The notes under the pieces are model-generated. The model searched no databases and was not told the origin of the DNA. It saw only the letters and a program-made list of their open reading frames with translations. DNA of 64,000 bases from Tipula vernalis. Its lineage: Eukaryota > Arthropoda > Insecta > Diptera > Tipulidae. Positions within the stretch are counted from its first letter, which is position 1. Every line of letters starts with the position of its first letter. The stretch covers positions 457,513,995 to 457,577,994 of the forward strand of contig OY282558.1 of assembly GCA_958295665.1 (NCBI GenBank), in the 5' to 3' direction. The translations under genes and the position numbers were made by a program. Positions 1 to 11,273 of this stretch are shown here, piece after piece.

Positions 1-552
1 TGGCATAACAATTACAGGTCCCGAGACCTATCATTTGAGGTATCAAAAACCGCAATCGGAGCACAATTGCAGATTTTGGATTTTTACAGCTCTGAATCGG
101 CTGAGCTATAGTAAGGTGATTTTCTTCGAATCGATTTTTCTGTGAAATGTATGGAAATAATCAACCAATTTTAATGCGGTTTGGCATAACAATTTCAGGT
201 CCCGAGACCTATCATTTGAGGTATCAAAAACCGCAATCGGAGCACAATTGCAGATTTTGGATTTTTACAGCTCTGAATCGGCTGAGCTATAGTAAGGTGA
301 TTTTCTTTGAATCGAACTTTCTACGAAATGTATGGTATAGCAATTACAGGTGTCCTGACCTATCATTTGAGGTGTCAAGAACCGCAATCGGAGCACAATT
401 GCAGATTTTGGATTTTTACAGCTCTGAATCGGCTGAGCTATAGTAAGGTGATTTTCTTCGAATCGATTTTTCTGTGAAATGTATGGAAATAATCAACCAA
501 TTTTAATGCGGTTTGGCATAACAATTACAGGTCCCGAGACCTATCATTTGAG
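1..552 (-). repeat. Inverted left arm of the satellite array
   Basis: This stretch has the same monomers in the opposite orientation to the rest of the window. In order it holds a partial L (1-107), a full L (108-288), a full S (289-439) and a partial L (440-552) that breaks off within its ATTTGAG segment. The repeat-encoded open frame lies on the plus strand here and on the minus strand in nearly all the rest of the window, which independently shows the flip. The arm continues beyond the left edge of the window. Confidence 0.95.
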
Positions 553-570
553 CTCAGCCGATTCAGAGCT
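551..570 (+). other. tRNA D-arm-like hairpin at the monomer start
   Basis: The first 20 bp of nearly every monomer form a 5-bp inverted repeat, AGCTC/GAGCT, around a 10-nt loop. Aligned to tRNA numbering it has T8, A9, a GCTC/GAGC D-stem, A14, G15, G18 and A21, but lacks G19. No matching acceptor, anticodon or T stem was found, so this is a resemblance and not a tRNA gene. The variants TTCAAAGC (57-63 kb) and AGATCAGCCGG weaken the stem. Confidence 0.4.
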
Positions 571-585
571 GTAAAAATCCAAAAT

Positions 586-608
586 CTGCAATTGTGCTCC
601 GATTGCGG
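586..608 (+). other. Conserved 7-bp hairpin inside the monomer
   Basis: CTGCAAT and ATTGCGG pair as seven base pairs, one of them T-G, around a 9-nt loop. The hairpin lies in the part common to S and L, at unit positions 36-58. Common array variants fall in the loop (GTACTCC, GTGCCCC, GTGCTTC) or keep pairing (GCGG to GCAG turns the T-G pair into T-A). Exceptions exist, such as CTGGAATT near 37196 and ATTGCCG near 58787. Confidence 0.45.
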
Positions 609-628
609 TTTTTGATACCTCAAATGAT

Positions 629-642
629 AGGTCTCGGGACCT
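629..642 (+). other. 5-bp hairpin AGGTC-TCGG-GACCT in L
   Basis: In L, unit positions 79-92 form a perfect 5-bp stem with a TCGG loop. Standard S has only AGGT/ACCT here, but the S variant with CACGAGACC (first seen near 57205) restores the same 5-bp stem with a different loop, ACGA. Some L copies with GGAACC (near 17552) or CTCAAAACC (near 9405) lose it. Confidence 0.4.
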
Positions 643-1061
643 GAAATTGTTATGCCAAACCGCATTAAAATTGGTTGATTATTTCCATACATTTCACAGA
701 AAAATCGATTCGAAGAAAATCACCTTACTATAGCTCAGCCGATTCAGAGCTGTAAAAATCCAAAATCTGCAATTGTGCTCCGATTGCGGTTCTTGATACC
801 TCAAATGATAGGTCAGGACACCTGTAATTGCTATACCATACATTTCGTAGAAAGTTCGATTCAAAGAAAATCACCTTACTAGCTCAGCCGATTCAGAGCT
901 GTAAAAATCCAAAATCTGCAATTGTGCTCCGATTGCGGGTTTTTGATACCTCAAATGATAGGTCTCGGGACCTGAAATTGTTATGCCAAACCGCATTAAA
1001 ATTGGTTGATTATTACCATACATTTCACAGAAAAATCGATTCGAAGAAAATCACCTTACTA

Positions 1062-1193
1062 TAGCTCAGCCGATTCAGAGCTGTAAAAATCCAAAATCTG
1101 CAATTGTGCTCCGATTGCGGTTCTTGACACCTCAAATGATAGGTCAGGACACCTGTAATTGCTATACCATACATTTCGTAGAAAGTTCGATTC
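1062..1193 (+). promoter_or_regulatory. Possible RNA polymerase III A-box/B-box pair in an S monomer
   Basis: TAGCTCAGCCG at 1062-1072 matches the type 2 A-box consensus TRGYNNARNNG at every fixed position. GTTCGATTC at 1185-1193 matches the B-box consensus GWTCRANNC at every fixed position, on the same strand. The same pair recurs in every S unit with the GTTCGATTC tail; L has ATCGATTC there, one mismatch. The first TTTTT downstream is in the next L unit (1421-1425 here). Spacing of about 113 bp between the boxes is longer than in most tRNA genes. Both matches could be chance that became fixed by repetition. No transcript is shown. Confidence 0.25.
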
Positions 1194-1213
1194 AAAGAAA
1201 ATCACCTTACTAT
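1063..1213 (+). repeat. Representative S monomer (151 bp)
   Basis: Complete S unit. It differs from L by GGTTCTTGACACC instead of GGTTTTTGATACC, by AGGTCAGGACACC instead of AGGTCTCGGGACC, by lack of the 30-bp middle segment, and by a tail reading TTTCGTAGAAAGTTCGATTC. The next unit begins at 1214. Later in the array several S subtypes appear: tail GAAAATTCGATTCGAAG, a CACGAGACC core, and an extra G in CAGGGACACC. Confidence 0.95.
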
Positions 1214-3344
1214 AGCTCAGCCGATTCAGAGCTGTGAAAATCCAAAATCTGCAATTGTGCTCCGATTGCGGTTCTTGACACCTCAAATGATAGGTCAGGA
1301 CACCTGTAATTGCTATACCATACATTTCGTAGAAAGTTCGATTCAAAGAAAATCACCTTACTAGCTCAGCCGATTCAGAGCTGTAAAAATCCAAAATCTG
1401 CAATTGTGCTCCGATTGCGGTTTTTGATACCTCAAATGATAGGTCTCGGGACCTGAAATTGTTATGCCAAACCGCATTAAAATTGGTTGATTATTACCAT
1501 ACATTTCACAGAAAAATCGATTCGAAGAAAATCACCTTACTATAGCTCAGCCGATTCAGAGCTGTAAAAATCCAAAATCTGCAATTGTGCTCCGATTGCG
1601 GTTCTTGATACCTCAAATGATAGGTCAGGACACCTGTAATTGCTATACCATACATTTCGTAGAAAGTTCGATTCAAAGAAAATCACCTTACTAGCTCAGC
1701 CGATTCAGAGCTGTAAAAATCCAAAATCTGCAATTGTGCTCCGATTGTGGTTTTTGATACCTCAAATGATAGGTCTCGGGACCTGAAATTGTTATGCCAA
1801 ACCGCATTAAAATTGGTTGATTATTACCATACATTTCACAGAAAAATCGATTCGAAGAAAATCACCTTACTATAGCTCAGCCGATTCAGAGCTGTAAAAA
1901 TCCAAAATCTGCAATTGTGCTCCGATTGCGGTTCTTGATACCTCAAATGATAGGTCAGGACACCTGTAATTGCTATACCATACATTTCGTAGAAAGTTCG
2001 ATTCAAAGAAAATCACCTTACTAGCTCAGCCGATTCAGAGCTGTAAAAATCCAAAATCTGCAATTGTGCTCCGATTGCGGTTTTTGATACCTCAAATGAT
2101 AGGTCTCGGGACCTGAAATTGTTATGCCAAACCGCATTAAAATTGGTTGATTATTACCATACATTTCACAGAAAAATCGATTCGAAGAAAATCACCTTAC
2201 TATAGCTCAGCCGATTCAGAGCTGTAAAAATCCAAAATCTGCAATTGTGCTCCGATTGCGGTTCTTGACACCTCAAATGATAGGTCAGGACACCTGTAAT
2301 TGCTATACCATACATTTCGTAGAAAGTTCGATTCAAAGAAAATCACCTTACTATAGCTCAGCCGATTCAGAGCTGTAAAAATCCAAAATCTGCAATTGTG
2401 CTCCGATTGCGGTTCTTGACACCTCAAATGATAGGTCAGGACACCTGTAATTGCTATACCATACATTTCGTAGAAATTTCGATTCAAAGAAAATCACCTT
2501 ACTAGCTCAGCCGATTCAGAGCTGTAAAAATCCAAAATCTGCAATTGTGCTCCGATTGCGGTTTTTGATACCTCAAATGATAGGTCTCGGGACCTGAAAT
2601 TGTTATGCCAAACCGCATTAAAATTGGTTGATTATTTCCATACATTTCACAGAAAAATCGATTCGAAGAAAATCACCTTACTATAGCTCAGCCGATTCAG
2701 AGCTGTAAAAATCCAAAATCTGCAATTGTGCTCCGATTGCGGTTCTTGATACCTCAAATGATAGGTCAGGACACCTGTAATTGCTATACCATACATTTCG
2801 TAGAAAGTTCGATTCAAAGAAAATCACCTTACTAGCTCAGCCGATTCAGAGCTGTAAAAATCCAAAATCTGCAATTGTGCTCCGATTGCGGTTTTTGATA
2901 CCTCAAATGATAGGTCTCGGGACCTGAAATTGTTATGCCAAACCGCATTAAAATTGGTTGATTATTTCCATACATTTCACAGAAAAATCGATTCGAAGAA
3001 AATCACCTTACTATAGCTCAGCCGATTCAGAGCTGTAAAAATCCAAAATCTGCAATTGTGCTCCGATTGCGGTTCTTGATACCTCAAATGATAGGTCAGG
3101 ACACCTGTAATTGCTATACCATACATTTCGTAGAAAGTTCGATTCAAAGAAAATCACCTTACTAGCTCAGCCGATTCAGAGCTGTAAAAATCCAAAATCT
3201 GCAATTGTGCTCCGATTGCGGTTTTTGATACCTCAAATGATAGGTCTCGGGACCTGAAATTGTTATGCCAAACCGCATTAAAATTGGTTGATTATTACCA
3301 TACATTTCACAGAAAAATCGATTCGAAGAAAATCACCTTACTAT
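1063..3344 (+). repeat. Two copies of a 1141-bp 7-monomer unit
   Basis: The order S-S-L, S-L, S-L (481+330+330) runs 1063-2203 and again 2204-3344. A third round beginning at 3345 is truncated to 811 bp. The second S of the 2204 copy has GTAGAAATTTCG instead of GTAGAAAGTTCG. That subtype is seen again in the S-S pairs at about 4637, 7248, 8686 and 9984 and in the single S near 11620. Confidence 0.85.
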
Positions 3345-6300
3345 AGCTCAGCCGATTCAGAGCTGTAAAAATCCAAAATCTGCAATTGTGCTCCGATTGC
3401 GGTTCTTGACACCTCAAATGATAGGTCAGGACACCTGTAATTGCTATACCATACATTTCGTAGAAAGTTCGATTCAAAGAAAATCACCTTACTATAGCTC
3501 AGCCGATTCAGAGCTGTAAAAATCCAAAATCTGCAATTGTGCTCCGATTGCGGTTCTTGACACCTCAAATGATAGGTCAGGACACCTGTAATTGCTATAC
3601 CATACATTTCGTAGAAAGTTCGATTCAAAGAAAATCACCTTACTAGCTCAGCCGATTCAGAGCTGTAAAAATCCAAAATCTGCAATTGTGCTCCGATTGC
3701 GGTTTTTGATACCTCAAATGATAGGTCTCGGGACCTGAAATTGTTATGCCAAACCGCATTAAAATTGGTTGATTATTACCATACATTTCACAGAAAAATC
3801 GATTCGAAGAAAATCACCTTACTATAGCTCAGCCGATTCAGAGCTGTAAAAATCCAAAATCTGCAATTGTGCTCCGATTGCGGTTCTTGATACCTCAAAT
3901 GATAGGTCAGGACACCTGTAATTGCTATACCATACATTTCGTAGAAAGTTCGATTCAAAGAAAATCACCTTACTAGCTCAGCCGATTCAGAGCTGTAAAA
4001 ATCCAAAATCTGCAATTGTGCTCCGATTGCGGTTTTTGATACCTCAAATGATAGGTCTCGGGACCTGAAATTGTTATGCCAAACCGCATTAAAATTGGTT
4101 GATTATTACCATACATTTCACAGAAAAATCGATTCGAAGAAAATCACCTTACTATAGCTCAGCCGATTCAGAGCTGTAAAAATCCAAAATCTGCAATTGT
4201 GCTCCGATTGCGGTTCTTGACACCTCAAATGATAGGTCAGGACACCTGTAATTGCTATACCATACATTTCGTAGAAAGTTCGATTCAAAGAAAATCACCT
4301 TACTATAGCTCAGCCGATTCAGAGCTGTAAAAATCCAAAATCTGCAATTGTGCTCCGATTGCGGTTCTTGACACCTCAAATGATAGGTCAGGACACCTGT
4401 AATTGCTATACCATACATTTCGTAGAAAGTTCGATTCAAAGAAAATCACCTTACTAGCTCAGCCGATTCAGAGCTGTAAAAATCCAAAATCTGCAATTGT
4501 GCTCCGATTGCGGTTTTTGATACCTCAAATGATAGGTCTCGGGACCTGAAATTGTTATGCCAAACCGCATTAAAATTGGTTGATTATTACCATACATTTC
4601 ACAGAAAAATCGATTCGAAGAAAATCACCTTACTATAGCTCAGCCGATTCAGAGCTGTAAAAATCCAAAATCTGCAATTGTGCTCCGATTGCGGTTCTTG
4701 ACACCTCAAATGATAGGTCAGGACACCTGTAATTGCTATACCATACATTTCGTAGAAAGTTCGATTCAAAGAAAATCACCTTACTATAGCTCAGCCGATT
4801 CAGAGCTGTAAAAATCCAAAATCTGCAATTGTGCTCCGATTGCGGTTCTTGACACCTCAAATGATAGGTCAGGACACCTGTAATTGCTATACCATACATT
4901 TCGTAGAAATTTCGATTCAAAGAAAATCACCTTACTAGCTCAGCCGATTCAGAGCTGTAAAAATCCAAAATCTGCAATTGTGCTCCGATTGCGGTTTTTG
5001 ATACCTCAAATGATAGGTCTCGGGACCTGAAATTGTTATGCCAAACCGCATTAAAATTGGTTGATTATTTCCATACATTTCACAGAAAAATCGATTCGAA
5101 GAAAATCACCTTACTATAGCTCAGCCGATTCAGAGCTGTAAAAATCCAAAATCTGCAATTGTGCTCCGATTGCGGTTCTTGATACCTCAAATGATAGGTC
5201 AGGACACCTGTAATTGCTATACCATACATTTCGTAGAAAGTTCGATTCAAAGAAAATCACCTTACTAGCTCAGCCGATTCAGAGCTGTAAAAATCCAAAA
5301 TCTGCAATTGTGCTCCGATTGCGGGTTTTTGATACCTCAAATGATAGGTCTCGGGACCTGAAATTGTTATGCCAAACCGCATTAAAATTGGTTGATTATT
5401 TCCATACATTTCACAGAAAAATCGATTCGAAGAAAATCACCTTACTATAGCTCAGCCGATTCAGAGCTGTAAAAATCCAAAATCTGCAATTGTGCTCCGA
5501 TTGCGGTTCTTGATACCTCAAATGATAGGTCAGGACACCTGTAATTGCTATACCATACATTTCGTAGAAAGTTCGATTCAAAGAAAATCACCTTACTAGC
5601 TCAGCCGATTCAGAGCTGTAAAAATCCAAAATCTGCAATTGTGCTCCGATTGCGGTTTTTGATACCTCAAATGATAGGTCTCGGGACCTGAAATTGTTAT
5701 GCCAAACCGCATTAAAATTGGTTGATTATTACCATACATTTCACAGAAAAATCGATTCGAAGAAAATCACCTTACTATAGCTCAGCCGATTCAGAGCTGT
5801 AAAAATCCAAAATCTGCAATTGTGCTCCGATTGCGGTTCTTGATACCTCAAATGATAGGTCAGGACACCTGTAATTGCTATACCATACATTTCGTAGAAA
5901 GTTCGATTCAAAGAAAATCACCTTACTAGCTCAGCCGATTCAGAGCTGTAAAAATCCAAAATCTGCAATTGTGCTCCGATTGCGGTTTTTGATACCTCAA
6001 ATGATAGGTCTTGGGACCTGAAATTGTTATGCCAAACCGCATTAAAATTGGTTGATTATTTCCATACATTTCACAGAAAAATCGATTCGAAGAAAATCAC
6101 CTTACTATAGCTCAGCCGATTCAGAGCTGTAAAAATCCAAAATCTGCAATTGTGCTCCGATTGCGGTTCTTGATACCTCAAATGATAGGTCAGGACACCT
6201 GTAATTGCTATACCATACATTTCGTAGAAAGTTCGATTCAAAGAAAATCACCTTACTAGCTCAGCCGATTCAGAGCTGTAAAAATCCAAAATCTGCAATT

Positions 6301-8685
6301 GTGCTCCGATTGCGGTTTTTGATACCTCAAATGATAGGTCTCGGGACCTGAAATTGTTATGCCAAACCGCATTAAAATTGGTTGATTATTTCCATACATT
6401 TCACAGAAAAATCGATTCGAAGAAAATCACCTTACTATAGCTCAGCCGATTCAGAGCTGTAAAAATCCAAAATCTGCAATTGTGCTCCGATTGCGGTTCT
6501 TGATACCTCAAATGATAGGTCAGGACACCTGTAATTGCTATACCATACATTTCGTAGAAAGTTCGATTCAAAGAAAATCACCTTACTAGCTCAGCCGATT
6601 CAGAGCTGTAAAAATCCAAAATCTGCAATTGTGCTCCGATTGCGGTTTTTGATACCTCAAATGATAGGTCTCGGGACCTGAAATTGTTATGCCAAACCGC
6701 ATTAAAATTGGTTGATTATTTCCATACATTTCACAGAAAAATCGATTCGAAGAAAATCACCTTACTATAGCTCAGCCGATTCAGAGCTGTAAAAATCCAA
6801 AATCTGCAATTGTGCTCCGATTGCGGTTCTTGATACCTCAAATGATAGGTCAGGACACCTGTAATTGCTATACCATACATTTCGTAGAAAGTTCGATTCA
6901 AAGAAAATCACCTTACTAGCTCAGCCGATTCAGAGCTGTAAAAATCCAAAATCTGCAATTGTGCTCCGATTGCGGTTCTTGACACCTCAAATGATAGGTC
7001 AGGACACCTGTAATTGCTATACCATACATTTCGTAGAAAGTTCGATTCAAAGAAAATCACCTTACTAGCTCAGCCGATTCAGAGCTGTAAAAATCCAAAA
7101 TCTGCAATTGTGCTCCGATTGCGGTTTTTGATACCTCAAATGATAGGTCTCGGGACCTGAAATTGTTATGCCAAACCGCATTAAAATTGGTTGATTATTA
7201 CCATACATTTCACAGAAAAATCGATTCGAAGAAAATCACCTTACTATAGCTCAGCCGATTCAGAGCTGTAAAAATCCAAAATCTGCAATTGTGCTCCGAT
7301 TGCGGTTCTTGACACCTCAAATGATAGGTCAGGACACCTGTAATTGCTATACCATACATTTCGTAGAAAGTTCGATTCAAAGAAAATCACCTTACTATAG
7401 CTCAGCCGATTCAGAGCTGTAAAAATCCAAAATCTGCAATTGTGCTCCGATTGCGGTTCTTGACACCTCAAATGATAGGTCAGGACACCTGTAATTGCTA
7501 TACCATACATTTCGTAGAAATTTCGATTCAAAGAAAATCACCTTACTAGCTCAGCCGATTCAGAGCTGTAAAAATCCAAAATCTGCAATTGTGCTCCGAT
7601 TGCGGTTTTTGATACCTCAAATGATAGGTCTCGGGACCTGAAATTGTTATGCCAAACCGCATTAAAATTGGTTGATTATTTCCATACATTTCACAGAAAA
7701 ATCGATTCGAAGAAAATCACCTTACTATAGCTCAGCCGATTCAGAGCTGTAAAAATCCAAAATCTGCAATTGTGCTCCGATTGCGGTTCTTGATACCTCA
7801 AATGATAGGTCAGGACACCTGTAATTGCTATACCATACATTTCGTAGAAAGTTCGATTCAAAGAAAATCACCTTACTAGCTCAGCCGATTCAGAGCTGTA
7901 AAAATCCAAAATCTGCAATTGTGCTCCGATTGCGGGTTTTTGATACCTCAAATGATAGGTCTCGGGACCTGAAATTGTTATGCCAAACCGCATTAAAATT
8001 GGTTGATTATTACCATACATTTCACAGAAAAATCGATTCGAAGAAAATCACCTTACTATAGCTCAGCCGATTCAGAGCTGTAAAAATCCAAAATCTGCAA
8101 TTGTGCTCCGATTGCGGTTCTTGACACCTCAAATGATAGGTCAGGACACCTGTAATTGCTATACCATACATTTCGTAGAAAGTTCGATTCAAAGAAAATC
8201 ACCTTACTATAGCTCAGCCGATTCAGAGCTGTAAAAATCCAAAATCTGCAATTGTGCTCCGATTGCGGTTCTTGACACCTCAAATGATAGGTCAGGACAC
8301 CTGTAATTGCTATACCATACATTTCGTAGAAAGTTCGATTCAAAGAAAATCACCTTACTAGCTCAGCCGATTCAGAGCTGTAAAAATCCAAAATCTGCAA
8401 TTGTGCTCCGATTGCGGTTTTTGATACCTCAAATGATAGGTCTCGGGACCTGAAATTGTTATGCCAAACCGCATTAAAATTGGTTGATTATTACCATACA
8501 TTTCACAGAAAAATCGATTCGAAGAAAATCACCTTACTATAGCTCAGCCGATTCAGAGCTGTAAAAATCCAAAATCTGCAATTGTGCTCCGATTGCGGTT
8601 CTTGATACCTCAAATGATAGGTCAGGACACCTGTAATTGCTATACCATACATTTCGTAGAAAGTTCGATTCAAAGAAAATCACCT

Positions 8686-11273
8686 TACTAGCTCAGCCGA
8701 TTCAGAGCTGTAAAAATCCAAAATCTGCAATTGTGCTCCGATTGCGGTTCTTGACACCTCAAATGATAGGTCAGGACACCTGTAATTGCTATACCATACA
8801 TTTCGTAGAAAGTTCGATTCAAAGAAAATCACCTTACTATAGCTCAGCCGATTCAGAGCTGTAAAAATCCAAAATCTGCAATTGTGCTCCGATTGCGGTT
8901 CTTGACACCTCAAATGATAGGTCAGGACACCTGTAATTGCTATACCATACATTTCGTAGAAATTTCGATTCAAAGAAAATCACCTTACTAGCTCAGCCGA
9001 TTCAGAGCTGTAAAAATCCAAAATCTGCAATTGTGCTCCGATTGCGGTTTTTGATACCTCAAATGATAGGTCTCGGGACCTGAAATTGTTATGCCAAACC
9101 GCATTAAAATTGGTTGATTATTTCCATACATTTCACAGAAAAATCGATTCGAAGAAAATCACCTTACTATAGCTCAGCCGATTCAGAGCTGTAAAAATCC
9201 AAAATCTGCAATTGTGCTCCGATTGCGGTTCTTGACACCTCAAATGATAGGTCAGGACACCTGTAATTGCTATACCATACATTTCGTAGAAAGTTCGATT
9301 CAAAGAAAATCACCTTACTATAGCTCAGCCGATTCAGAGCTGTAAAAATCCAAAATCTGCAATTGTGCTCCGATTGCGGTTCTTGATACCTCAAATGATA
9401 GGTCTCAAAACCTGTAATTGTTATGCCAAACCGCATTAAAATTGGTTGATTATTACCATACATTTCACAGAAAAATCGATTCGAAGAAAATCACCTTACT
9501 ATAGCTCAGCCGATTCAGAGCTGTAAAAATCCAAAATCTGCAATTGTGCTCCGATTGCGGTTCTTGACACCTCAAATGATAGGTCAGGACACCTGTAATT
9601 GCTATACCATACATTTCGTAGAAAGTTCGATTCAAAGAAAATCACCTTACTATAGCTCAGCCGATTCAGAGCTGTAAAAATCCAAAATCTGCAATTGTGC
9701 TCCGATTGCGGTTCTTGACACCTCAAATGATAGGTCAGGACACCTGTAATTGCTATACCATACATTTCGTAGAAAGTTCGATTCAAAGAAAATCACCTTA
9801 CTAGCTCAGCCGATTCAGAGCTGTAAAAATCCAAAATCTGCAATTGTGCTCCGATTGCGGTTTTTGATACCTCAAATGATAGGTCTCGGGACCTGAAATT
9901 GTTATGCCAAACCGCATTAAAATTGGTTGATTATTACCATACATTTCACAGAAAAATCGATTCGAAGAAAATCACCTTACTATAGCTCAGCCGATTCAGA
10001 GCTGTAAAAATCCAAAATCTGCAATTGTGCTCCGATTGCGGTTCTTGACACCTCAAATGATAGGTCAGGACACCTGTAATTGCTATACCATACATTTCGT
10101 AGAAAGTTCGATTCAAAGAAAATCACCTTACTATAGCTCAGCCGATTCAGAGCTGTAAAAATCCAAAATCTGCAATTGTGCTCCGATTGCGGTTCTTGAC
10201 ACCTCAAATGATAGGTCAGGACACCTGTAATTGCTATACCATACATTTCGTAGAAATTTCGATTCAAAGAAAATCACCTTACTAGCTCAGCCGATTCAGA
10301 GCTGTAAAAATCCAAAATCTGCAATTGTGCTCCGATTGCGGTTTTTGATACCTCAAATGATAGGTCTCGGGACCTGAAATTGTTATGCCAAACCGCATTA
10401 AAATTGGTTGATTATTTCCATACATTTCACAGAAAAATCGATTCGAAGAAAATCACCTTACTATAGCTCAGCCGATTCAGAGCTGTAAAAATCCAAAATC
10501 TGCAATTGTGCTCCGATTGCGGTTCTTGACACCTCAAATGATAGGTCAGGACACCTGTAATTGCTATACCATACATTTCGTAGAAAGTTCGATTCAAAGA
10601 AAATCACCTTACTATAGCTCAGCCGATTCAGAGCTGTAAAAATCCAAAATCTGCAATTGTGCTCCGATTGCGGTTCTTGATACCTCAAATGATAGGTCTC
10701 AAAACCTGTAATTGTTATGCCAAACCGCATTAAAATTGGTTGATTATTACCATACATTTCACAGAAAAATCGATTCGAAGAAAATCACCTTACTATAGCT
10801 CAGCCGATTCAGAGCTGTAAAAATCCAAAATCTGCAATTGTGCTCCGATTGCGGTTCTTGACACCTCAAATGATAGGTCAGGACACCTGTAATTGCTATA
10901 CCATACATTTCGTAGAAAGTTCGATTCAAAGAAAATCACCTTACTATAGCTCAGCCGATTCAGAGCTGTAAAAATCCAAAATCTGCAATTGTGCTCCGAT
11001 TGCGGTTCTTGACACCTCAAATGATAGGTCAGGACACCTGTAATTGCTATACCATACATTTCGTAGAAAGTTCGATTCAAAGAAAATCACCTTACTAGCT
11101 CAGCCGATTCAGAGCTGTAAAAATCCAAAATCTGCAATTGTGCTCCGATTGCGGTTTTTGATACCTCAAATGATAGGTCTCGGGACCTGAAATTGTTATG
11201 CCAAACCGCATTAAAATTGGTTGATTATTTCCATACATTTCACAGAAAAATCGATTCGAAGAAAATCACCTTA
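8686..11273 (+). repeat. Tandem duplication of a 1294-bp, 8-monomer segment
   Basis: 8686-9979 and 9980-11273 have the same order: S-S-L (481), S-L (332), S-S-L (481). Both carry the rare tail GTAGAAATTTCG in the first trimer and the rare core GGTCTCAAAACC in the L of the dimer (near 9403 and 10697). Shared private variants at a constant 1294-bp offset show duplication of a whole block and not coincidence of unit order. Confidence 0.88.

Larger units (their letters stand above)
541..630. other. Head-to-head inversion junction of the satellite array
   Basis: The left-arm L unit stops at about 550-552, and a complete L unit in reverse orientation begins with AGCTCAGCC at 551. CTATCATTTGAG (541-552) and its reverse complement CTCAAATGATAG (619-630) are the inner ends of a large inverted repeat with a 66-bp spacer (553-618). 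Going outward, both arms carry L, S, L in the same order: 108-552 on the left and 619-1062 on the right. They differ by point changes, the TA deletion at 880/881 and one extra G near 939. The shared AG at 551-552 is a possible 2-bp microhomology at the joint. Confidence 0.93.
551..731 (+). repeat. Representative L monomer (181 bp)
   Basis: This is the first complete L unit right of the inversion. Diagnostic features are a T5 run after GATTGCGG, the GGTCTCGGGACC segment, and an L-only insertion at unit positions 104-133 (window 654-683, from GCCAAACCGC to GATTATT). The tail reads CACAGAAAAATCGATTCGAA. The tail carries ATCGAT and TTCGAA, and the middle carries GGTCTC; typical S units lack all three. 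TTAT occurs at both edges of the insertion, so S may have arisen from L by a deletion between short direct repeats, or L by the reverse event. Confidence 0.95.

Noticed and set aside
541..630. The inversion as a certain sequencing fold-back artefact
   Set aside because: The arms differ by several variants and indels, which a simple fold-back read would not give. Misassembly cannot be excluded, so it is kept as a finding to be tested.
654..683. The L-only 30 bp as a mobile element insertion
   Set aside because: It is too short, has no terminal inverted repeats and no clear target-site duplication beyond a short TTAT.
1174..1190. CENP-B box in the S tail
   Set aside because: The segment fits TTCG and the central A of the CENP-B box consensus, but the CGGG half is absent (TTCG instead), so the essential positions are not met.
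1061..1213. A genuine tRNA gene in each monomer
   Set aside because: Only the D-arm and the T-loop sequence resemble tRNA. Acceptor and T stems do not pair, G19 is missing, no anticodon arm of proper size follows, and the boxes are too far apart.
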